38,847 bases of DNA from Planctomycetota bacterium (GTDB lineage Bacteria > Planctomycetota > PUPC01 > JACPCR01). Positions within the stretch are counted from its first letter, which is position 1; each line of letters starts with the position of its first letter. A program made the position numbers and the translations under genes. The notes under the pieces were generated by a model that searched no databases, was not told where the DNA came from, and saw nothing but the letters and a program-made list of their open reading frames with translations. The stretch lies in NCBI GenBank assembly GCA_027625095.1, contig JAQBXN010000079.1, positions 1 to 38,847 of the forward strand. Direction: 5' to 3'. Positions 9,025-16,922 of the stretch are shown here, piece by piece.

Positions 9025-11079
9025 TCAGAGCAGTAATGCATCGCGCACGACCCGGAAACTCGGCCGGCCGGCTACGTAAATATCGCGACCTGCAAAGGTG
9101 ATATCACTCGGCGGATGAACGTCGGCGATAGCGGTCACTTCGAGGGTCGATGGATCGATTCGGACTAACTGGGTGCCGGGATAAGCGTCCACTCGACAGC
9201 TCGCTACAGGGTCGTGTTGGTTTTGTTCGAGCCATGCCCGGGCCTCTTTGGAATGCTCACAACCGGGCTCATTATAGAAAGTGTAGACCATGCCGTCCGG
9301 GCCTTTGCGAAAATCGATGTGCCAGAAGTAGTCGCGGCGACCGCCCAGCAGGCCGGGGAGTTCCACACGGTCGGTCACTTTCCGAGTCTTCATATCTATC
9401 TTGTAGAGAATGCTGCCTTGGTGTCTCACGTGCCATTCAGGATGCGTCTTGTAGTTCCAATCGGCGCCACGCGCGGTTGCCAGCAGCAGTTCACCCGGCT
9501 GGGTTTCCTCCACCAGTCCGGTGCAGTCGATGCCTTCAAACGGCTCGATATACCAGTCGAGCTCTTTGCGTTCGGTGTCGAAGACAAACAGCCGGGCGGT
9601 CTCAGGTATGGGCTCGCCTTCGAGACCTTTTACTGTGAAGGACGAATAGACAAACTTGGACCCGTGCTGTGCGGAGGTGCCCGATGCAATATCGTAGAGA
9701 CCGAATGGCTCACGCAGGTGACCCTGTTCGCCGGACTCCAGGTTCCACCAGCAAAGGATGCCGCCGACGTTGTGGCGTTCTCCGTGCAATGCGGCGTAGA
9801 GCGTACCATCTTTGCCCTGCATCAGCGCGTTGGTGAACTGAAAGTTTCCGGCGCGATGCCATCGACCATACTTACGCGGATTGCTTTCCGGATCGGTAAT
9901 TTGCAGAATCGGAAGCTCCGGTGTCATTCGGGACAAATTCCACGGTTTGGAAGTGTCCCACACGCTCAGGCCGGTTCCGCCGGGATAGGCGGCCACATAC
10001 ATCTTTTCTTCAGCGACGTGCACACTTGAAACACTGCCGTTGCCAATGCCGCAAAATTTGAAATCACCCGAGTCTGGGTTCAACGAGTAAAAGCCTTCGT
10101 AGCCTTCGGTGCTGGCGATAATTCGACCGTCGGGCAGCGTCTCAGCCCGTTTCAAGATCACTGTTTCGGTTTCGACCTGATACGAAATGGTTCTCCAGGC
10201 GTCGTCCTCATCAAGTCTGTAGTACAGCGTGGTTGAACCGTCCACATCTACCAGAGTTGAGTTGGGCAGAAGTTCCGGCTTGCCTTTGATTTCGGGTGCC
10301 GCCTGTCTCAGGGGCAGTTCCCGTTCCGGCCACGGTGGCGGTTCGCCGTCGTCCTTCCTGACAATGGCTTGTCCCTGCCAGAGCCAGAAATTCTGTCCTC
10401 CAAACGAGGCGGTGACTCCGAGCCGCCCTTGATGAATGTCCGCTCCCCGGATCGCGTCGAGTAAGATCTGCTCACCAGTATTCTTGTTCGTGACAACCGT
10501 CCAAGTCTCCATCGGAACGTTTCCGAATGTCGTGTAGATGTATTCGTCATCTACGCCGATGGAACCGGTGTAGGCGATGTGGTAGTCGCGTTGCGGTCCC
10601 TGCCGGCCGAAGTGGGCGATCTCACCAGTGGCGGGGTCATAGGAAAACACGTGCCCCGACTGCCCGGTCTGCGCGTAAATCTTTTCATCCGTGCCGATGG
10701 TAAGGCGGGGGATGAATCGTTCGCCTTCCTCGATCGCACCAAGGTGTTCGTACTCCACCTTCGCGGGGTCGTAACGCATGATTTCCGCCGGCCCCCAAAG
10801 GCCCATGTACAACATGCCGTCCGGACCCCACACCTTGCCCCATGGCGCGGAATAACCGTTGGGAAGGATCTGCTTTTTGATTTCCCCGCTCTCCAGGTCG
10901 ATAAAGAGCAAAGTGGGAGGGAGCAGTGATCGGTCCACCTGCCGTGGAGACCACCGGACCAGAATCGGGCTGCCATCAGTCCGGGGCAAAAACTCACCAT
11001 TCCCGGCGTTCAGTGCCACCGCATGGCCGGGAAGAGATTCGCAGGGCAGGAGAGTTGCGAGCTGTGGGATGGAATTCAT
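9025..11079 (-). CDS. Soluble beta-propeller protein (WD/SMP-30/PQQ-like)
   Basis: A 684-aa protein of repeated short beta-strand units in which aromatic, Gly and Asp residues recur (for example P-D-G-M-L-Y-M-G-L-W, K-I-Y-A-Q-T-G, D-G-T-L-Y-A-A-L, D-G-M-V-Y-T-F-Y). This is typical of a beta-propeller, perhaps two stacked ones given the length. No signal peptide or membrane segment is visible, in contrast to the two exported proteins downstream on the same strand. The start has no obvious Shine-Dalgarno sequence, so a different start is possible. The family could not be assigned more closely. It could be a cytoplasmic lyase or lactonase-like enzyme, or a non-enzymatic scaffold, perhaps serving the neighbouring glycan genes. 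Confidence 0.7.
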   Translation of the reverse strand: MNSIPQLATLLPCESLPGHAVALNAGNGEFLPRTDGSPILVRWSPRQVDRSLLPPTLLFIDLESGEIKKQILPNGYSAPWGKVWGPDGMLYMGLWGPAEIMRYDPAKVEYEHLGAIEEGERFIPRLTIGTDEKIYAQTGQSGHVFSYDPATGEIAHFGRQGPQRDYHIAYTGSIGVDDEYIYTTFGNVPMETWTVVTNKNTGEQILLDAIRGADIHQGRLGVTASFGGQNFWLWQGQAIVRKDDGEPPPWPERELPLRQAAPEIKGKPELLPNSTLVDVDGSTTLYYRLDEDDAWRTISYQVETETVILKRAETLPDGRIIASTEGYEGFYSLNPDSGDFKFCGIGNGSVSSVHVAEEKMYVAAYPGGTGLSVWDTSKPWNLSRMTPELPILQITDPESNPRKYGRWHRAGNFQFTNALMQGKDGTLYAALHGERHNVGGILCWWNLESGEQGHLREPFGLYDIASGTSAQHGSKFVYSSFTVKGLEGEPIPETARLFVFDTERKELDWYIEPFEGIDCTGLVEETQPGELLLATARGADWNYKTHPEWHVRHQGSILYKIDMKTRKVTDRVELPGLLGGRRDYFWHIDFRKGPDGMVYTFYNEPGCEHSKEARAWLEQNQHDPVASCRVDAYPGTQLVRIDPSTLEVTAIADVHPPSDITFAGRDIYVAGRPSFRVVRDALLL

Positions 11080-11098
11080 GGCTGACTAAAGCGGTGTC

Positions 11099-11145
11099 GT
11101 GGGGGCGAAAGCCCCCACCAGCCTGATACCGAAGAAGGTTGGTGG
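11099..11145. repeat. Overlapping hairpins with GAAA loop
   Basis: GTGGGGGC (11099-11106) pairs with GCCCCCAC (11111-11118) around a GAAA tetraloop. A second, mutually exclusive stem pairs CCACCAGCC (11115-11123) with GGTTGGTGG (11137-11145), with one G-U pair. It lies just upstream of the beta-propeller gene. Probably a dispersed palindromic repeat; a role in the 5' leader of that gene is also possible. Confidence 0.45.
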
Positions 11146-11169
11146 AGCGTCCCAAGTGGGGCAGACAGT

Positions 11170-11181
11170 GCGATGCATCGC
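11170..11181. promoter_or_regulatory. 12-bp perfect palindrome
   Basis: GCGATGCATCGC is a perfect 12-bp palindrome about 90 bp upstream of the beta-propeller start. It could be an operator for that gene. There is no other support. Confidence 0.2.
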
Positions 11182-11600
11182 GACAAATTGCCTGCTTCTA
11201 CTCTACTTATATCAGTTCCGAACATTCTGCGGACAGGCCCAACGGCGTAACAACATGGATTTCCTTGACCGCTGAGTAACAGATTTCAGAGAAAGAGTTC
11301 TTACTTTGAATCCACTCTCTCTTCTCTTTCCGTGTGGCCGGTGAAGGCAGCGGAGTGAAGTGAAGATTCACACCAGACATGACCCGGAAGAAAAGCGAAA
11401 TCCGAAGAAATCAGTGATTGAATGTAAAGGTGACTGTTCAGCAGTAGGAAAAAGACAGAATAATGTGAGGTGCCAGCAAGAACCTTTAATTGCACGCATT
11501 GCGAAGGATTCTCTGATCAGGTGTCTGGTGACTTATCATTCTGTCCCAAATTAGTGCGCGGTCAGCCCCCGTGGTCCTCACACTCCGTGGGGAGTCTGCA

Positions 11601-11623
11601 GAGCCCTCGGGGAGCGAGGGCTC
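11601..11623. repeat. 9-bp stem hairpin repeat
   Basis: GAGCCCTCG (11601-11609) pairs with CGAGGGCTC (11615-11623) around a 5-nt loop. A smaller dyad (ACTCC/GGAGT, 11582-11595) sits just before it. No T-run on either strand. Interpreted as a dispersed intergenic palindrome. Confidence 0.4.
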
Positions 11624-11744
11624 CACGATAAAGCCGTTGGAGTTCTCCCGGCCTGGTTGCGGCAGGAGGCCGAGGCAGGATCAAGAGTAAAAGCCTCCGC
11701 CGAGGACATTCCGGCTGTGGCTGGGATACGGTCAGTCTAAGAAC

Positions 11745-11786
11745 AAAAAAAAACGGCTGTTCAGACCAGATTGGTCTGAACAGCCG
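11745..11786 (-). terminator. Rho-independent terminator of the RNA-binding protein gene
   Basis: A perfect 15-bp stem (11754-11768 with 11772-11786) closes on a 3-nt loop. On the minus strand it is followed by nine T (A-run 11745-11753). It lies 24 bp beyond the stop of the RRM gene. This is a textbook intrinsic terminator. Confidence 0.93.
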
Positions 11787-11809
11787 CGAAGGTTTAAGCG
11801 ATTAGTCGA

Positions 11810-12160
11810 TTACCAACGACCGCCGCCTCCGCCGCCTCCACCACCATAACCACCTCCACCACCACCACCACCACGACGACCGCCGCCGCCGCCGCCGCCG
11901 CCGCCGCTACGTGGTTCACGTGGCTTAGCTTCATTGACGGTGAGCTTACGTCCACCCAGATCGCTTTCGTTGAGAGCAGCGATGGCTTTCTTGCCATCTT
12001 CGTTGCTTTCCATTTCGACGAAACCAAAACCACGAGAACGTCCTGTGTCCCGGTCGGTGACAATGCTGGATTTGATGACTTGACCGTGCTCTTCAAAAGC
12101 TTCACGGAGGTCACCCTCGGAAGTATCGAAGGAAAGATTTCCGACATAGATGTTGAACAT
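11810..12160 (-). CDS. RNA-binding protein, single RRM with Gly-rich tail
   Basis: A 116-aa RNA-recognition-motif protein of the small bacterial/cyanobacterial Rbp type. RNP2 is I-Y-V-G-N-L (residues 4-9) and RNP1 is R-G-F-G-F-V-E-M (43-50), both with the RNA-stacking aromatic residues. One RRM fills about residues 3-80, followed by a tail of about 30 residues of almost pure Gly with Arg and one Tyr. Such proteins bind single-stranded RNA and are often cold-responsive, which is family knowledge. The start M-F-N-I-Y was chosen over an in-frame ATG at 12230-12232 because AGGAG (complement of 12171-12175) lies 10 nt before it and the RRM begins at once. The tail is coded by a GC-rich trinucleotide tract, which could slip. 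It has its own terminator and a structured leader. Confidence 0.93.
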   Translation of the reverse strand: MFNIYVGNLSFDTSEGDLREAFEEHGQVIKSSIVTDRDTGRSRGFGFVEMESNEDGKKAIAALNESDLGGRKLTVNEAKPREPRSGGGGGGGGGRRGGGGGGGGYGGGGGGGGGRW

Positions 12161-12246
12161 TAGAGAACAACTCCTCAAAACAGAGAAAAAAAAACCACGC
12201 TTACGACCGGAAAGGACAGATGCCAGAGCCATGTCGATATCGGGCT

Positions 12247-12280
12247 AAAAAAAGCACCTCCGACCTCGGGGTCCGGTGCT
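12247..12280 (-). terminator. Terminator-like hairpin in the RRM leader (possible attenuator)
   Basis: On the minus strand AGCACC (12275-12280) pairs with GGTGCT (12253-12258). An inner GACC/GGTC stem (12262-12265 with 12270-12273) lies inside, and seven T follow (A-run 12247-12253). This has the form of an intrinsic terminator, but it lies upstream of the RRM start and no minus-strand gene feeds into it. It may terminate the RRM transcript early (attenuation) or end a small RNA of about 60 nt. Confidence 0.6.
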
Positions 12281-12313
12281 GAAACAATTTGTATTGGGGG
12301 ATTAATGACGGAG

Positions 12314-12342
12314 ACAGTATGGTGTGATTTCCTGAGAAACAA
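12314..12342 (-). promoter_or_regulatory. Candidate sigma-70-type promoter for the RRM gene
   Basis: On the minus strand, TTGTTT (complement of 12337-12342) and TACTGT (complement of 12314-12319) are 17 bp apart. Transcription would begin near 12307, giving a leader of about 147 nt that includes the hairpin at 12247-12280. The match to consensus is moderate. Confidence 0.35.
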
Positions 12343-12565
12343 CAGCTGAGGGAAATCAACAGGCAGGGATAAATGCAGGTCAATTGCCTACCGTCCGTGC
12401 TTGCTCGAAAAACCTAACTTGCGGAATAATAGCGAAAGTAAAGGGCCTCGCCGCAAAAAGTTCGCATCTTTTCTTAGTATAAATTCTGCCTGATTAAATT
12501 GAGCAGCCATCCGAACAGGGGGCAGCCCTCGTGGAACTTCAATATTTCCTCCCGGAATCCGGTTT

Positions 12566-13582
12566 ATGACATCCAGTGAACGGTCTCTACTGAATCGACT
12601 GGTTTTCCTGATACATCCCTTTTGTTACGCCGGCGTGAAGCGGGACGAGCCAGCATGGCAGTTTGCCCGGCGTGAGCAGAAGTGTGCCGAATTTTGGCTG
12701 AATGAGGCCAGAGAACTTGGCAATGACGCAGCTCTGGTACTTATTCCCAGCAGGATTAATGGCCACCCTCTTACTGAAAAATTCGTCGAAGACCTCGATG
12801 CGGCCATCGGCTCTCGATGCATCCCCCTGCGCTGCCCATATCCCAGTACGCCGGGATTCTGGGACATAGTCGCTCAAGAGACTGAAGAGGTCGTTGGTGA
12901 CCTGCGAGGTGCTTTCCTCACTCAACAGGAGAGTTGGAGCAGGGAGGAGCTTTCGACCGGGCTCCACTGCCGTGGATGCGTCGCGATGCTTGTTGGGGAA
13001 TTGAAGTCCCGAAATCTCGCCCTCGAGCCAGGTACGTTGATCGCCGAAGCATGGGGCGAAAGTTTCGACGGCTGCGTCACAAAGTACAGCCTCAATATCC
13101 GCCGGCTCCTCGGCCTGGCCAATGTCATCGAAATCGATTTCCAGCGTAGCGTGCCCGATGCTTCGTTTCTGCTCGAGGCCGAACTTGTCGGACGCTTCGA
13201 ACTCGGCGCAGATCTGAGGTTATTTCAATTTATCATCGGCGGGGGCAAACCCGCCGCGCTCTTTGTGCGTACCAGCGAGTCGCCCGGTGACCCGGCAATG
13301 CGGGTTCATGTCCCTATCGATCCCGGACGGGTCTCCGTTACGACCAAGCAATGTGGCCGCCTGTGGCCACTGCCCGTTGAAGACCGCACCCCCTGGCCGA
13401 AAACGGGGCCGCGGGAGTCGCCCCAGGAGCTTGTCCAATCTGCGGACGGGGGCATGATCGTCCCCGTCAGCTCAGGCATGGTCTATCGACTTGCCAAAGC
13501 ACCGGCCTACATCATGGCAGAAGACGGAATGCCCGAAGACGAGTTTTTCGGACAACTGCGTCAAGCCGTTCTCCTTGCTTAA
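12566..13582 (+). CDS. Hypothetical protein, 338 aa
   Basis: I do not recognise this protein. It is 338 aa with no signal peptide or clear membrane segment, and an ordinary amino-acid composition. The N-terminal half reads as alternating alpha/beta: a beta strand V-F-L-I-H-P-F near residue 13, a helix rich in R, E and A, then A-A-L-V-L-I-P-S-R near 58. This is suggestive of a Rossmann-like fold with a conserved-looking H-P-F-C. A C-R-G-C pair occurs near residue 135 and E-A-W-G-E-S-F-D-G-C near 155. The ATG at 12566 has no good Shine-Dalgarno sequence, and no better in-frame start is visible upstream. It is transcribed alone, divergent from the RRM gene and convergent with the sialate O-acetylesterase gene. 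The long continuous frame with normal codon use supports it being real. Confidence 0.7.
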   Translation: MTSSERSLLNRLVFLIHPFCYAGVKRDEPAWQFARREQKCAEFWLNEARELGNDAALVLIPSRINGHPLTEKFVEDLDAAIGSRCIPLRCPYPSTPGFWDIVAQETEEVVGDLRGAFLTQQESWSREELSTGLHCRGCVAMLVGELKSRNLALEPGTLIAEAWGESFDGCVTKYSLNIRRLLGLANVIEIDFQRSVPDASFLLEAELVGRFELGADLRLFQFIIGGGKPAALFVRTSESPGDPAMRVHVPIDPGRVSVTTKQCGRLWPLPVEDRTPWPKTGPRESPQELVQSADGGMIVPVSSGMVYRLAKAPAYIMAEDGMPEDEFFGQLRQAVLLA

Positions 13583-13691
13583 CCGCAGACATTTTGCTTG
13601 CACTCAGATAGCAATACTCGCCACGAATCATCGTCCAAAGAGCTGCGTCAAAAGGGAGAAGTACCGGATTCCCTGTCATCAGCATTGGCTG

Positions 13692-15782
13692 TCACTTCAC
13701 TTTCCAGCCGGTGGGCAAGACGATCGTGTCGTCGGTGATGACGATCATGGCTGGGTCCCAATCGTCGGTGCGGAAGGGGAGGGCGGGGAGATCAGATCCG
13801 TTGTAGAGATTACAAACGGGGTTATTTGCCCAGGCGTAACGGACGGCTACCGGGGCCGCGACTTTGTCTGACCAGACGACTACAGACTCACCCGCGATCC
13901 TGGCATTGGCGAAATAGAATCTTCTGTCTTTGCCTGCGATGACGAATCCAATCACCGGCTCGCCCTTGCTCACCAGGCCCGCCGCGGAGTCGAATTGCAG
14001 TCGAATCGAAGTGCCTTCGACTTTCATTGATCGATAGGTGGGGCCGGTGTGGATCAGATCCTTCTGACCGTAAGCTGTTGCGAGCGCGCCGAGCGCAAGG
14101 CGTAGACCGAGGTCCTGCTTGTTGCGGGGGTGGATGTCTCCTCCATTACCGATGTCGACGGCGGTGGCCAGAAACGTGTTCGGGACGCGTAACGCTGCGC
14201 TCTGGCAATCGCGGATGTTGAGGAAGCCCCAGCGTTCCACCGGCCTCGTCTGCTGGCCCTGGTAGTTGGCCAACTGTACGATCCCGAAAGGGAAGTCGTC
14301 CTGTCCCCACTCTTTTCGCCAGGAGGTGATCAACCCCGGCAGGAGATGAAGATAATCGGCATGGAACGGCGCGTTTGCCTCGCCCTGGTACCAGATGGCG
14401 CCGCGGATGGCGTATGGAATGAGGGGATGGAGAACACCGTTGTACATGACTGCAGGATGGCCATAATAACTGCCGGGTATCTTCTCGTCCGGAAGCCTTG
14501 GCTGCAGGCCAGGCTCGAGGTCTTGCGCCTTCTTCATGCGCCAGTCACCCGTCAGGGAAACGGGTTTCGCGTCCGGGTCGTCTTTCAGCACCAGCTTCAT
14601 CTCGGCGGCCGGACCGAAGAACGCCATCTGATAGGCAAGCTTCAAGACACGAACGGCCACGACGATGCGGCTGGGCTTCGCGGCTTCAGGCGACACCGCG
14701 TACACCCGGGAAGCTTCCCAATAGCGATCCGTATCGAACCAGGTCCGACCGACTTTGACGCCGTTGATAAACGTTTCGTCCACGCCGTCAATGACGCCGA
14801 TATGCAGCGTCAGTTCTTTGCCCACCCAGGCCTCCGGGATTGAAACCTCTCTGCGAAACCAGACGGAAGCTACGGGCGTCCCGATCGGGTTGTCATCGGC
14901 CGAGACCGGCAGTGCGACTTTTTCCCACGCCGAGGTATCGAGTGTGGGGGACATCCATTTCTGCTGAAGGCCGAGAGCTTCGGCGTCGAGTCTCTTGAAC
15001 CAGGCTTCACACCGCTCCGGGTGCTTCGCCTTGATTCTGGCCTTCGCTTGTTCGAAGTTGTCTCTGTCGGCAAGGTACGCCTTTGCTGACTGCTCGTAAA
15101 TCTCGGCCCGCTCGCGGTAGATTGGTACCGCCTTCAGGCCCTCGATGCTGGTCCATGCCTCGATTGCAGTTGCCCCATAAGAAGCGACCAGGATGCCAAC
15201 CGGAACTTTCAGGCGCTTGTGGATTTCCCGGGCAAAAAAATATCCGACTGCTGACCATCGCTTGACGTTTACCGGGTCGCATACCTGCCAGGCCCCACTG
15301 CACTCGCTTTGCGGTGTCAGCGGATAGCCGTCTTCGATCGAAGGAATAAGGGCGGTGAATGACCGAACCTCCGGATAGTTCGCTGCCTCGATTTCTTCCT
15401 GTGCGTTGTTTGAATTCGCTACCACCCAGCCCATGTTGGACTGCCCACTGCAGAGCCATACCTCGCCTACAAGGATATTCTTGAGAACCAATCTGGTGGC
15501 TTCGCCCGCGACCGTCATCTCCTGCGGCTGGTCGTTCGCTTCCATCGCCACCAGCCTGATTTGCCACTTGCCATCGCCCCCGGCCTTCGCTTTCAACTCC
15601 TGGCCGCCGAAAGTAACCGAGATCGCTTCACCTGGCCCCGCCGTTCCCCAGACAGGTACCGCCCGTCCCCGTTGAAGCACCATGTGGTCCCCAAAGACGG
15701 AGGCAACTTTCACTTCCGCCCTGACAGGCGTAAAGACAGCGAGGAAGAAGCTGAGAAACACCGCCGAGATAATAATTCGCAT
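13692..15782 (-). CDS. Exported sialate O-acetylesterase
   Basis: A 696-aa secreted SGNH-type carbohydrate esterase, expected to remove O-acetyl groups from sialic acids or other glycans. The signal peptide spans residues 1-22 (hydrophobic core, then P-V-R-A). The start at 15780-15782 was chosen because GGAGG (complement of 15787-15791) lies just upstream and the signal peptide begins at once; the frame could extend 21 residues further. G-Q-S-N-M (113-117) carries nucleophile Ser115. W-Y-Q-G-E-A-N and D-I-H-P (likely catalytic His) follow in the C-terminal half. A GH2-like jelly-roll domain (about 275-420, with A-S-V-W-F-R-R-E and F-I-N-G-V-K-V-G) is inserted in the catalytic domain, as usual for this family in PVC bacteria. 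The gene diverges from the PhyH/BNR genes, consistent with sialic-acid-like glycan use. Confidence 0.9.
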   Translation of the reverse strand: MRIIISAVFLSFFLAVFTPVRAEVKVASVFGDHMVLQRGRAVPVWGTAGPGEAISVTFGGQELKAKAGGDGKWQIRLVAMEANDQPQEMTVAGEATRLVLKNILVGEVWLCSGQSNMGWVVANSNNAQEEIEAANYPEVRSFTALIPSIEDGYPLTPQSECSGAWQVCDPVNVKRWSAVGYFFAREIHKRLKVPVGILVASYGATAIEAWTSIEGLKAVPIYRERAEIYEQSAKAYLADRDNFEQAKARIKAKHPERCEAWFKRLDAEALGLQQKWMSPTLDTSAWEKVALPVSADDNPIGTPVASVWFRREVSIPEAWVGKELTLHIGVIDGVDETFINGVKVGRTWFDTDRYWEASRVYAVSPEAAKPSRIVVAVRVLKLAYQMAFFGPAAEMKLVLKDDPDAKPVSLTGDWRMKKAQDLEPGLQPRLPDEKIPGSYYGHPAVMYNGVLHPLIPYAIRGAIWYQGEANAPFHADYLHLLPGLITSWRKEWGQDDFPFGIVQLANYQGQQTRPVERWGFLNIRDCQSAALRVPNTFLATAVDIGNGGDIHPRNKQDLGLRLALGALATAYGQKDLIHTGPTYRSMKVEGTSIRLQFDSAAGLVSKGEPVIGFVIAGKDRRFYFANARIAGESVVVWSDKVAAPVAVRYAWANNPVCNLYNGSDLPALPFRTDDWDPAMIVITDDTIVLPTGWKVK

Positions 15783-15890
15783 TCTTCCTCCGGATGTTGA
15801 GATTGTCGCCGGCCCCTGCAACGTCCCCTCAGGCTGCAGGCACATTGAATGGACTTTTTGGCCGCATAAGGATCAAAGGCTGCCGTCGAT

Positions 15891-15931
15891 GTTCACCGCG
15901 CCGACCCGAAAAAGCGAACCACCTGGTGAAC
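15891..15931. promoter_or_regulatory. Inverted repeat in the divergent esterase/PhyH promoter region
   Basis: GTTCACC (15891-15897) and GGTGAAC (15925-15931) form a 7-bp inverted repeat 27 bp apart. A further GGTGAA follows near 15955. They lie in the 268-bp gap between the divergent genes and could be repeated binding sites for one regulator. Weak evidence. Confidence 0.22.
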
Positions 15932-16050
15932 GCTTATTCTGACGACTCGGACAACGGTGAAGCACCCCGATTCGCCCCGTCTCCTCCTCGTCATAGAATA
16001 CAGCCGTTTGCTCCTCTGAGCCTGACCATACTATCTGAACGGTAACTCCA

Positions 16051-16836
16051 ATGATGACCCCCGAGCAGCGTTATCTTTTTGACGTTTATGGCTACCTTCA
16101 CCTCGAAAACGTTTTTGGCGGAGCGGACTTGAAAGCGGCGCAAGATGCGGCAGATCGTTACGTCAACACCCCTGTCGTTGATCTGCCACCAGGATTTGGA
16201 GTGGATGGTCGCCGCTACCTGCACGGGTTTGCATTCGATCCCTCGCTTGAGGCTTTGGCGATACACCCGGCTGTCTGGCCAATCATCATGGAACTCACCG
16301 GTGGCAAACCGCGGCTGGTCAGCGGTACTCTTCAGTTGAGCTTCGCCGGTTCAGAAGTTGAGGCTTATCGTATGCACTGTGCCCGCGAGGATAACGGGCC
16401 AAAGCGAAACATTTTTGAAAAACGCGAGGGGAAAATCTATGCCAGCAACTTTGTCATTTTTCCCTATCTCACGGATGTTTATCCCGGGGATGGTGGTCTG
16501 GTGGTTGTCCCTGGTTCGCATAAATCTGAGTTCGAACGTCCGCTGAGTCTGTTTAACAACGGGACGATGCTGGGCCTCGATAAAGCCCCGGACGGCGTCC
16601 TCAACATTACGCCCAAAGCTGGTGACATGGTCGTCATGACCGAATCCCTGGTGCATGGAATCCTGGCCTGGAAACCCAAGGATCGTTATCGGGCAATTCT
16701 CGGTCTGCGATATCACCCACAGGACAGCGACATTGGCAGCATCCCTGAAGAAATAAAGCAGCGGCTTTCTCCGGAGGTAAGGGAGCTGATTGAAGTCGCC
16801 CCTCAAAGCCATTCAAAATCCATCGCCCGGATTTGA
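16051..16836 (+). CDS. Phytanoyl-CoA dioxygenase (PhyH)-like protein
   Basis: A 261-aa cytoplasmic protein of the Fe(II)/2-oxoglutarate PhyH type, which is much expanded in environmental bacteria. The N-terminal helix with F-D-V-Y-G-Y-L, the strand G-G-L-V-V-V-P-G-S-H (149-157), the distal iron-ligand region L-V-H-G-I-L-A-W (His202) and a likely 2-oxoglutarate-binding Arg at 212 or 214 fit the family. The proximal ligand motif is odd: the expected H-x-D appears as H-C-A-R-E-D (His109 to Asp114), so metal binding may be altered or the residues misassigned. The substrate is unknown. It ends 87 bp before the BNR protein's chosen start on the same strand and may be co-transcribed with it. A second ATG directly follows the first, so the start may shift by one codon. 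Confidence 0.78.
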   Translation: MMTPEQRYLFDVYGYLHLENVFGGADLKAAQDAADRYVNTPVVDLPPGFGVDGRRYLHGFAFDPSLEALAIHPAVWPIIMELTGGKPRLVSGTLQLSFAGSEVEAYRMHCAREDNGPKRNIFEKREGKIYASNFVIFPYLTDVYPGDGGLVVVPGSHKSEFERPLSLFNNGTMLGLDKAPDGVLNITPKAGDMVVMTESLVHGILAWKPKDRYRAILGLRYHPQDSDIGSIPEEIKQRLSPEVRELIEVAPQSHSKSIARI

Positions 16837-16922
16837 AATCTCAAATCTCTGACCTCGAACTCTTGCGCCCGCTCCACTTTCGATTCGCTTGTGAACAACG
16901 AGATCAATCAAGGAGACCCCCA

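Larger units (their letters stand above)
11080..11744. other. Non-coding, repeat-rich intergenic region
   Basis: About 665 bp without a credible gene. Two small frames (11301-11495 minus, 11360-11554 plus) overlap each other and show no family features or ribosome-binding site. The region holds the palindromic elements at 11099-11145, 11170-11181 and 11601-11623, listed separately. The remainder has no structure I can interpret. Confidence 0.6.
12161..12565. other. Divergent intergenic region and RRM leader
   Basis: A 405-bp gap between the divergent RRM and 338-aa genes. The half nearest the RRM gene appears to be its long 5' leader, with a candidate promoter, an early terminator-like hairpin and a T9 tract (12186-12194). 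The 60-codon minus frame at 12201-12383 runs through the hairpin and is rejected as a gene. I see nothing else interpretable in the half nearest the plus-strand gene. Confidence 0.55.

Noticed and set aside
11794..12147. Alternative minus-strand frame over the RNA-binding protein gene
   Set aside because: It translates the Gly tract as poly-Val/Ala and lacks RNP motifs; it is a shadow of the RRM frame.
12161..12232. N-terminal extension of the RRM gene to an ATG at 12230-12232
   Set aside because: No ribosome-binding site, and the extension is not RRM-like. The ATG at 12158-12160 has AGGAG at good spacing and begins the RRM at once.
16833..16922. N-terminal extension of the BNR protein gene
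   Set aside because: The ATG at 16923 has AAGGAG upstream, and the extra 30 residues have no family features.
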